Assembly (NCBI GenBank): GCA_026027325.1
Contig: JAMSLZ010000001.1
Location: 1,984,001-2,048,000, forward strand
Direction: 5' to 3'
DNA: 64,000 nucleotides
From: Actinomucor elegans
Lineage: Eukaryota > Mucoromycota > Mucoromycetes > Mucorales > Mucoraceae
In this document: one piece after another, positions 23,425-32,486 of the stretch
How positions within the stretch are numbered: position 1 is the first letter of the stretch
How the letters are laid out: each line of letters starts with the position of its first letter
The notes under the pieces: generated by a model
The model's database searches: none
Seen by the model: only the letters and a program-made list of their open reading frames with translations
Told to the model about the DNA's origin: nothing
Position numbers and translations under genes: made by a program

Positions 23425-24504
23425 ACTCGCCAAATGCTTCAAGAATTGATCCATATTTTGGCTCCTGTCTTTCCAAGTGAAAGAGTAGCACTGTCTTCAA
23501 GTGAAGAAATGGAGAAAGCTCTCAATCAAGGTACATTGATTTTTGAATAACTTAATTAAATAATGTTATTAACATTTATATATAGCGAGAAACAAAGCTG
23601 TTGCCAATGTTGCAAATCCTGACTCGAGAAGCAGAAGGTTCATTAAAAAGGTGTCTGAGGAAGCCAAGAGGGACTTTATTTCTAACAAATTTAATACCAC
23701 GCCGGATTCTGTTAAAATACCCAAATCTCTTGTGAATTTGCTGGAAGAGTGAAGGCGGAACGCAATTGTAGGTGATGAGGAAGTCAATAATCTTTATAGC
23801 TAGGTGTGCATGGCAACAAGAAATGTCATGCAATCTATGATCAAGAGCTTGAAGAAAACTGGGGAGTATGTTGACAGTAAGTCGTTGAAAAACATTGGTA
23901 AAATTAATACTAGCATTCAAGAACGCTATTGTCTCGTTTTGGAACAGAAGGCATTGGATGAAAACAAGATCGATTTGCAATTATGCAAAGGGATGTTGGG
24001 TGCAAAATTCTTGATTTGTGAGGTGCTCAAGAACAAAAGGTTGAGATCTACCTCCATCATTTCTAGTTTAGCCTCTAGCCTAAGTTCTGATCCTTCTTTG
24101 AATCAGAATGAAGGTCAATCAATGTTTCTATTGACGTTGAAGACTTAATAATTGATTCAGAGTTCAGGTCTAGAACAAATGCGATATATATAATTCAACG
24201 CATTTTTTATTCGCATATTTTTGATATAAATAGCTTGGTGGATCAACTATTAGTTGTAGATCAGCAATGATTTGCTTCTGCACTTCGAGTACAGCACGAA
24301 TCTTCTTTTGCTATTGCATCTAATATTGATTCGAAGAATTTTGCTGCTTATGCTCGAGTATTAGCTGCTTTGATATCTAGTTGCTCTTTTAGTCATAGAA
24401 AAGGAAGAAAGCGTGCAATTGTAGCAGATAGTGAAGAAGAGCACGATGGCAAAGAAGCTGAATCTTCTCGAGTTTCGCATAAAATGAAAGGCAAACCCAA
24501 CTAA
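23425..24504 (+). pseudogene. Decayed second element gene, basic/acidic C-terminus
   Basis: One protein of about 340 residues can be followed through damage. It begins near 'RQMLQELIHILAPVFPSERV'. A probable intron lies at about 23531-23585. Then come 'RSRRFIKKVSEEAKRDF', in-frame stops at 23750-23752 (TGA) and 23801-23803 (TAG), and a long helical stretch. Near 24125 the frame shifts into 'VSIDVEDLIIDSEFRSR', and a third stop lies at 24268-24270. It ends with an alanine-rich segment and a nuclear-localisation-like tail (HRKGRKR followed by DSEEEHDG). It is probably the DNA-binding accessory protein of the same element as the Tnp2-like transposase. I do not recognise a named family. Confidence 0.5.
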
Positions 24505-25668
24505 AGAAAAAATAATTAAAGTTTTCCATTTTTCTTGTCTTAAACAAAAGTACTCATTATTTCTATAAAACATTGAAAGCAGCATTACCCTGTTATCTCG
24601 TTTCTTTCTTCCAGTATAAACCACTTTTTACGATGTGTAGGTTTAATAATTCCTTATTTTTCAAATCTAATATTCTATAGAACTTGTACAGTTTCTAATG
24701 ACTAACTTTTTCTTTTCTTTTATTTTTTTTCAGTAGTAGTTTTTCTTCGTCCTGTCTTTTGAAGAACTTTTATTTTTGTATTCATGGCTTCCTAGACTCA
24801 ATATTCCTATCATTTTTTTTTGATATATCTACTCAAGATAATGCTTGTATGTTTAAGACTACTGGTTACTATATAGCTTTCTAACTTGCTTTCTTCTTCG
24901 ATAGGAACTGTATTTACTTGGTTTTGGTATGTTTTTTATTCTAATTCATTAATCACTGAATTACTCATTGTTGATTTCTTTTTATGTATAGAACTGACAT
25001 ATTACATTTTGCATTTAATTGCCATTGCCATTTAAACTACAAATGTCTGCTACTATAACCCAAAAACTTGAGCGAATTTGACAGATATGTAATATTATGT
25101 CGCAAATGAACATACCAAAGGTTTTGTTAATCTAATTGTTTTCTTTTTTTTTATTAAAGAAAAAAATAGCTATATATTTTTGATCAATGGATGGATGTGT
25201 TTTGTGGAAGGTTAGTTTACTAATAGTTTATCATTTGATGTGCACGATAGTGACTAATATATTCGTCGTTTAGTTACTTTTGTCGTATTGTCTCCCGCTT
25301 CTCGATACATATAGCGACTATTGTACACGTTGAACAGCTGATAATAACGGAAAATTGATAGCTAGATAGATATGTATTTATGATATATATTATACTACAA
25401 ATATGTCATGAATACATGAGTCTTTATATTATGTATTTCATACTGTTATTTAATGTAATTTAATGAAAGCAAAAAATAAAATAAAATCGATGGTATATAA
25501 TATTATCAAAATATATAATTATTTCATATATATGAATTAGTAATGGTAATGGGAACGTAAAATTGATAAGGTTAGGGTGTTTTTGCACCAACCTACAAAT
25601 ACCCTAAACTTGGTTGTTCGAAATTTTTTTACTGCATTAAATCCACCAAGTAACTATTAGTAAAAATT
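24505..25668. other. Non-coding right part of central segment
   Basis: A/T-rich, with no credible coding frame. It contains an imperfect inverted repeat, ggttagggtg...gcaccaacc, at about 25569-25592. Confidence 0.45.
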
Positions 25669-25723
25669 GGTGTATTTTACACCAATCTTAGTGTATTTTA
25701 CCCTAAGGTTTTCGCCATAGTGC
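25669..25723. repeat. Right inner boundary: 15-bp palindrome and TAGTG end
   Basis: The 15-mer ggtgtattttacacc at 25669-25683 duplicates 20231-20245. A partial copy (gtgtattttaccct) follows at about 25692, and the sequence catagtg ends at 25723 where the satellite array starts. CACTA elements end in TAGTG; a matching CACTA start at the left edge was not found. Confidence 0.45.
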
Positions 25724-26300
25724 CGGTACTAGTACTGATATCATCATAGGGGTAGTTAATCCTGTGATGTGATTGGCTGTATCAATGTTATTTCACATGA
25801 GGTACCGGTACCGGTACCCTTGTTAATTCTTTCATGTGATTGGCTGTATCTATGGTATTTCACATGAGGTACCGGTACCGGTACTCTTGTTAATTCTTTC
25901 ATGTGATTGGCTGTATCTATGTTATTTCACACGAGGTACCGGTACCGGTACCCTTGTTAATTTTTTCATGTGATTGGCTGTATCTATGGTATTTCACATG
26001 AGGTACCGGTACCGGTACCCAATAGAAGGTACCGATAGCGGTACCCTTGTTAATTCTTTCATATGATTGGCTGTATCTATACTATTTCACATGAGGTACC
26101 GGTACCGGTACCCACTGGAAGGTACCCTTGTAAATTATTTCATGTGATTGGATGTATCTATGTTATTTCACACGAGGTACCGGTATTAGTGCCGATATCA
26201 TCATATGGGTAGTTAATCCTGTGATGTGATTCGCTGTATCTATATTATTTTCATATGGGGTACCGCTATCGGTACCTAAAGCGATACCGGTACCGGTATC
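25724..26300. repeat. Palindrome-rich satellite array, right arm (about 7 units)
   Basis: Inverted relative to the left array and shorter. The 'attggctgtatctat' landmarks are spaced 67, 67, 67, 93, 81 and 81 bp, so this array is mostly the 67-bp basic form. Each unit carries ATTGG (CCAAT on the other strand) and ggtaccggtaccggtacc-type palindromes. The unit nearest the gene ('gatatcatcat...gggtagttaatcc') is nearly identical in both arms. Confidence 0.9.
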
Positions 26301-26317
26301 TTTTCTTTTACTTTAAA

Positions 26318-27526
26318 ATGTCTCTAGAATCAATTGGTATGGTTTCATCTTTTTTTTTTTGTCTGACACTAACGTGTATATTTTTGATCAGATCCTGAGC
26401 TTTTGCTTTTTACTATGAACCCTAAATACCCGCCAGGAAGCGACCTTATTGCCAAACTTGTTTTGCGTGATCCAAATGTAATTGATATAATCGTTACTAC
26501 GGTTGTTGGTAAGGAACTCTCACTGACTTTAGTTTATATTTCTTGCTAATAATTTATGTAGGTTCAGAGGCCCGCTCGTTATATTCGCCTAGGCCAACTG
26601 AATGGTCAAATGGCTCTAAGTCTGATGTCATATACGCTGCCTCTGTAACATCCGCCAATCTGCCACCAGTGTTAATTGAAGTTCAACATACAATTAGTCT
26701 GGATTTCATCGACCGTCTTCTTGGTTATTCACTCTGTGTAAAAAAAGAATTTAAAGCAAAGCCAATTGTAGTTGTATTTGGTGTTCATGCAACCCGCAAT
26801 GATGTTACTTCTGACTTTGAGGCATCACCTTACACATTCATGAAACAGATCCCAAGCAAATACTGGGCAGAGAAATGCTATATTCTTGACCATAACACAA
26901 TCGCAGAAGACACAAAAACTACCCCTCTCCCTCCCATGCTGGCAATCGCGTACTTTTTTTCTTGTCAAAAGCTTTCTTTATTAGCAACTGAATACCGAGA
27001 TGATCTTACTCTACAAGCATTATATTCAATTGTTAAGGAGCAGACGGACGCCAAGATTCCCGCAGAGCAATCAACTGCTGATGTATTACTTGAGGTTTGC
27101 AATCAAACCAACTTACAATTCAAAAAAATTTTAAATACTTTGGAGCCTATGCCAGACACCCTCTTGAAAAAGCGACTACGCGCTTATGCTGATGATGGTG
27201 CCTTGTATACACATACTTGCAAACGCATGTATTCAGGAAGATGTGATGCACTTGTCGAGCCTATGCCACCACCACCTGAACTACCTGAATCAGCAACACA
27301 ATTATTGAATCAAATAGCTAGCCCCACTACTGACATACTACGTGCTGAAGTTGGTATGCCTACAACAGATATGGAATATGTTCAACAATACAGGCAAAAT
27401 ACAGAAGTAATGGACTGGAAACTGTGCTTTGAGACTGGAAAAAAAGAAGGCTTTTTCGGTTCTTATAGCAATAGTGCAAGTTTAAAAACGGCTTTCTATA
27501 AGAAGAAATATAATCAAACAAATTAA
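26318..27526 (+). CDS. PD-(D/E)XK (Rpn-type)-like nuclease-fold protein, intact copy
   Basis: Three exons (26318-26336, 26392-26508, 26562-27526) give 366 residues. Residues about 48-120 follow the order of a PD-(D/E)XK core. Acidic residues lie at E48/E59, then 'SDVIYA' with D67, a spacer, 'VLIEVQ' with E85 and Q87, the helix 'FIDRLLGYSL' with R97 and Y101, and a hydrophobic strand 'PIVVVFGV'. The pattern D-x(n)-IExQ-x(9)-R-x(3)-Y-x(n)-PIVVVF is that of Rpn/PDDEXK_2 transposase-associated nucleases. The C-terminal 200 residues are unfamiliar, with a proline run (PPPP) and a 'TGKKEGFFGSY' end. The gene lies downstream of the satellite array, and a mirror copy is present at 17509-18716. Activity is inferred from pattern only. 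Confidence 0.75.
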
Positions 27527-27934
27527 TGTATACATGTTGAATAAATTATAGTATTATGTTGATCAAACAATATTCATTCAGAATGGAAAATAAAAGTCAA
27601 ATATTTGCTGCTGTAATAAACTGCTGCATCTATATCTTTTTCAATGATTCTATTTAACAACTTGTAAATAAGGATAGAAAATGATATGCATGCAAATCCT
27701 TATATGAAGGGAAGAAGCGTTGCATGGAGCTATGCTGTGCAAAGCACATATATGTCTATTTGTTATTTTGTTGCGACATTTGTAAGTGATTATATGGAAA
27801 CGACAACAGGCATCAGACTACCTGTATATTTACGCCCATATTTAGATGTATCAGAAGCCAAATCTACTATGTATAAACACGTCTGTACAAAAAACAACAT
27901 TGTCTGATTTCTTCAATAAAGCATTTTGCCGTAG
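27527..27934 (+). other. Right-arm tail with 73-codon frame
   Basis: Homologous to 17101-17508. The frame at 27686-27907 is preserved in both arms but diverged and of different length, so I do not call it a gene. Homology ends at gcattttgccgta (about 27922-27934). Confidence 0.45.
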
Positions 27935-28987
27935 TAACTTCAGTTTTGTCACTTAATCGTGTATAAAGCATCCTCACTCTAATTTCGCTGAATAAAACTA
28001 TTTCCTAGGGATGAAAGCCAATTTGATATGAATTGAATGCCATCCTCTCGACCATTGCACAACATTATTCATTGGAAACATGAACGAGGCCTGTTAAAGG
28101 TTTCTTCCTCTATTTGTGCAAGGAGTAAACATATCCTTGACATAACTGAGCCAGCCTTAGCTGTTTTCGAATATGGCTGTGTTGCTAGCCTCTTCAATAT
28201 GCCCTAATGATATAAATCTGACTAGCCAATCAGATTTGCTACCATTACTAAAATCATAACTAGAAATATCCATCACTTATTTTAGAATTGATATCAAATA
28301 TAAATAGCTTATAACTTTCATTAGAATAAAGGACAGAGTTTTATCAAGTAGTTTATTATAATTAATCTTCTTAAGTGATACCTTACTATATTAACAATCC
28401 CCGACAAGCCTAAATTATTGCAAATGAGTAAAGGCAGTTACGGTCATGATTGGCGGCCGGAAATTATAAAAATAACGGTCATAACGTGTATGATTGGATG
28501 ACGGTAGACTAATCTAGAAAATTTTTTAGCTTCGCGTTTCTCGCGTCATAACTGCGTCTTTTTATACCTTCATATAGAAAAAAAAATAATAGAAACTGTT
28601 ACCGTATGTGTTAATAAGTATATGTATACTTTACTTCACATATGACAGTATAAAAATAGATCTTATTATCAAGATTACGTGTCAAAGCTCGCCAAGAAAT
28701 TATTTAAGCCATCTATTCCTCAGCCAAAACAGCACAGGGCTGAGTTACCAAATCGGTTGACGATCATTACGAACAAATAAGAAGGTGTTACCAAGAGTCA
28801 AATTGGGTCGTTTTACCTTGAACAAGCTGCAGTTGAACTGGTAAAATAGAAATGGAAGCCATTCCAGTCTAAATAAATTTAAAGCGAATAAACTCTTTTT
28901 TTCCCCTTTTACTCTCCTCTTTTCTCTTTTTCTTTATTTTTTCTACTTGACAATTCGTATCAAATCAGTCAATACCGAGAAAGAGAT
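27935..28987. other. Intergenic; possible displaced 5' exons on minus strand
   Basis: This is the promoter of the downstream plus-strand gene (pyrimidine-rich tract at about 28890-28950). On the minus strand between about 28273 and 27955 there are open stretches (for example 'GWHSIHIKLAFIP' followed after a CTAG by 'EIVLFSEIRVRMLYTRLSDK'). These could be the 5' part of the broken gene at 15.6-17.0 kb. Weak evidence. Confidence 0.35.
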
Positions 28988-31398
28988 ATGCGAGACTCTT
29001 TCTTTAAAATGTTTGGTTCTGTCAGACTTGTTCAAGAAGTCACTCGATCAAACCAGCCTAATCCCACTGTTGATTCAGAAGCTGCTCATTTGTTGGACGA
29101 ATCTGCCAATGTGACCAACATCTCGAATACTACTGTTACAACCACCACAACTACAACTACAGATACTCCTAATATTACTACTACTACTACTATCACTACT
29201 AATAACACTATCGATAATATGTTGACTAAACTTGGAAACAGTAATGACATCTTGAACGATGGTAATAAAGACATTGAGATTTATAGAAAATCATCTACAA
29301 TACAACTAGATAAAAAGCAACAGCAGCATATGTACATACAGCAGCAGCAGCAGCAGCAGCACCTACATCAACATCCACCTGCCTCCTCTCAACAGCTTAC
29401 CTGTTGGTCTGCTACTCAACCTATACCCATCACCTTTAGTACTTTTACAACCACGCCTAATTTACTGTCATCTTGCAAACCTTCTGATATTAGAAACATT
29501 TTATTACCTTCCCCTAATACGGCCAAGTCTCATACTCGAAAAATCCCAAAATTCACTCCACGTCGCCATCATCCTCGACAGCCTTCTTTTAATAATGGTA
29601 TTGTACGCAAGCACAATGTGGCGATAAGCCAAGAAGAACAAAAGAGTAAATCACAAAAACTGCTTTGTTTATGGCCTTTACCCACAGTAACGCGATACAT
29701 GATCTTAATCGCCTTTTTTGTATCTACACTCAAGTCTTTGAATATTCTCGATCTATCTTGCTCTGCTCCTTCGTATGTCATTCATCGCTTAGATATCAAG
29801 AACTTGATGCTGTCGCCCTTTTTGTTTGATTGGACGGTACCCAGTATGGCCTTGTTTGGATGGAACGTGTTAATTCTGGGCTTATTTGAGGAATCACTGT
29901 CGCATATGGTTGGTGGAACCCGTCGATTTATTGAACTACTCGTGTTCCTTTTTACGTCCGTTTCAAGCTTGAGATTGCTATTGGGATTCGTTTTTTCAAG
30001 ATCAACCGGATATGCGCTTCCTTCTTTGTTTTTTAGTAATTCGATGCACGAATGCAGTCAAGGTAACAACAGTTGATGTATGTAACAATAAAGTGGTATT
30101 AACTTTTTAACAGGCCTTTCGCCATTTTTATTCGCGTTGCTCGTGGTTCAATCGCTCAGTATTGAAGATAAATACATTTTAATTTATGGAGAACAAGATT
30201 CCAATCACAAAATCACTGTTCGCAAAGTCACTTTGCAGTTATTCATGTGTCTTGTCAATTATACCACCAAAAATATCCTTTGGTGGTCTGTTTCCGGATT
30301 AATCACAGGCTTTTTAGCTACCATTGCACTGCAAACCGTATTAGCTCACGAGAAATCAAAAGATTCGTCTGAAGTCAAAGACATGATCGAGTTTATTACT
30401 TTGGAACATTATCGACGTACACCGCTTTGGCGTTTGATTTGGTCTGCTTTCAAGAAAAGCGTCTTGGTAGTCGGGTTCACTTTACCTATTTTGATGGCCT
30501 GGAATTCTTATTACACACGTGAGTTCATGGTCACTTCAACAGAACTCAATACGGTCTCTCAAGATAGATACCTTTTTACCTTTGTTTTCATGACTGCACC
30601 AAGACGTGGAGATCCTGCTTACTTGACTCGTACCATTGAATCCTATTTGTCGTGTTGGCCTGAACATCCGGCTGCAGATTCACCTTACAGTCGTATGCAG
30701 GCAGTCATTTACACCCATTTCTCCAATCATGCTCAGTATGATTTGGCCAAAGCCCATTTCTCCAAAACCACCAAGGGTCAACGTTACTTGAAATGGATAC
30801 GCGAAGAAGGCGAAGAATTGAATCAGCGTTTGCATGTCTCTAAAGCCCTTGATTTTGCTGTTGATACATATCCAAGCACCTATTATGCTTTGATGGAAGA
30901 TGATTTTCCTGTCTGTGGAGTTCGACAATGGCATGAGATTGAAAATGTCATTTACAAGGCTGAAAAGAATGTACCTAATCATTGTGGCGTATTTGTTGGT
31001 ACAGGTGGAAGGTAAGGGACGCTTATATGTGTGACAAATACAGCCTATTTACATGTTTGTTATAGTGGGCTTTTCTTGAAGCCAGAGTTGGCTCGCATGG
31101 CCTCTCAAATACTATTGAAATATGTAGATATGCCACCCGATATTATTATTCAAAAATGCTTAATGGGTCAATTACCTGAATGTGCTGCTTGTGCTGACTC
31201 TTTAGTGACAAGTAAAACACTGTTAATGTATCATATTGGTTATAATACTTCTACAAGTCAAGATAGAATTTACAACAAGGACGAATTTCAATGTGGCTGG
31301 CGTCACCCTTTCGTAAGTAGATGGCCTATGTATTTTTATTTTCTTTTTTGCTAACCTTTTGGCTGTAGAATGGTGACCCAAGCGTTATTACACTTTAG
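28988..31398 (+). CDS. Multi-pass membrane protein: rhomboid-like N-terminal region plus PGAP4-like glycosyltransferase
   Basis: Four exons (28988-30062, 30114-31011, 31066-31312, 31369-31398) give about 749 residues. Residues 50-75 are Thr-rich and about 110-130 Gln-rich, so the tail is disordered and probably cytosolic. Residues about 235-380 hold several hydrophobic helices with a 'QGLSPFLFALLV' segment like the G-x-S helix of rhomboid-family proteins. More membrane segments follow at about 410-430 and 475-490. From about residue 505 the protein resembles PGAP4/TMEM246, the Golgi GalNAc transferase of GPI anchors: 'FVFMTAPRRGDPAYLTRTIESYL', then 'YYALMEDDFPVC' (EDD metal motif at about 620). 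The third exon continues with 'GLFLKPELARM' and a Cys-rich segment. The second exon spans both halves, so it is one polypeptide. Confidence 0.65.
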
Positions 31399-32486
31399 AT
31401 TTTTTTTATTATTATTATTATTTAATTGCTTTATAGATTTGCTTATTAGATGTTTATTATTAATACGAATGTACATTATAATTTATTATTTCCTTTCTTC
31501 AAATACACTCTTGAACATCTTGACCTCCCCCCCCCCCCGTCTTTGTAAAGTACCTTTTTTTAATAAAAAGTTATTTTTACTGCTAAGTAATACAATGAAA
31601 CTAAGGTTGATACACGTGTATCTGGGGTTTCTGGGTTTTTGTTTCGGATTCATTATCTAAACCATTAGGGTTTATCTAGAAATGCGGTATTCGAGAAGCA
31701 TCTGATTTTACACGTAAATACCAAGTTTCCGCATAAATAATTCGATGAATAGATGCTGCAGTAACTGATTGTATAGGTGCAGCACTGTGGATAAGTATAA
31801 CGTGTATTTAAATGTCAGTAATTAGATTACACGAGCACAACATACTTGTTTTAATTAAAGCTATACCATATCATCGTCCGATATTTCCAAAGATTTCAAC
31901 CTCACGACAATCGCACCTTTATTCAATATTTTGGCAGGGTAGAAGTTTTTGGGGGGGAAGGATGGTAGCCACTAATCAGCATAAAGATCCCCGTTTTCTA
32001 AACTGAAAACAAATGCAAGCTCCACTATTTCTTTAATAAAAAAATAAAAAATTGTGACAAATGCAATAACTCATTTTTGAATATAAATTGCTTGTCTGAT
32101 ACAATCTTTGGCTGAAATCTGTTGTGAGATTGATAAATCATTAGAGCCAATTACCTGAATTACACGTAATTTATTTCTGCCATTCATACTATAATCCTAG
32201 CATTTTAATAAAAATAAAACCTCCAACAAATGTTGGCTTCATTATTGCACATGTGTTTGTAATTAGAGGCGATCTTTGATCGGGATCGGTCAATCTATAG
32301 ATCCATTTAAATGAAATGCACGTAATTACTCTCTATCCTTAACAGATAGTACAATAATCACAGCTGAACTAAAATGAAAGGCAATTATGTTAGATTCAAT
32401 AGTTCATTTTAAACAGGTATTAATTATCAGATGCGAGAGATCTGGAGATGTTGAAAAATGAGCTCAAAATTGACATGTCAGTATAA
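31399..32486. other. Intergenic between convergent genes
   Basis: No coding frame supported. It contains a run of about 10 C at 31528-31538, a G run at about 31951-31957, and repeat-family fragments near 32275-32300 and 32395-32445. Confidence 0.5.

Larger units (their letters stand above)
17101..27934. mobile_element. Composite mobile-element block with inverted arms
   Basis: The segment ending at 17101 (reverse complement ...GCATTTTGCCGTA) matches the segment ending at 27934 (same bases in + orientation), and homology between the arms continues inward. Both arms carry, from outside in, a short divergent tail, a spliced nuclease-like gene pointing outward, and a palindrome-rich satellite array. 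The arms are unequal (about 3.1 kb and 2.2 kb) because the left satellite is expanded. The centre (20231-25683) carries two decayed genes, one of them a Tnp2-type transposase. No target-site duplication is obvious at the outer ends. It could be one complex element or a nested set; the boundaries are my estimate. Confidence 0.65.

Noticed and set aside
25569..25615. Telomere-like 'ttaggg' and 'ccctaa' words near the right satellite
   Set aside because: Only single copies in opposite orientation, part of an imperfect inverted repeat; not a telomere or interstitial telomeric array.
27686..27907. 73-codon frame in both arm tails
   Set aside because: Length differs between arms and most differences change amino acids, so no sign of protein conservation.
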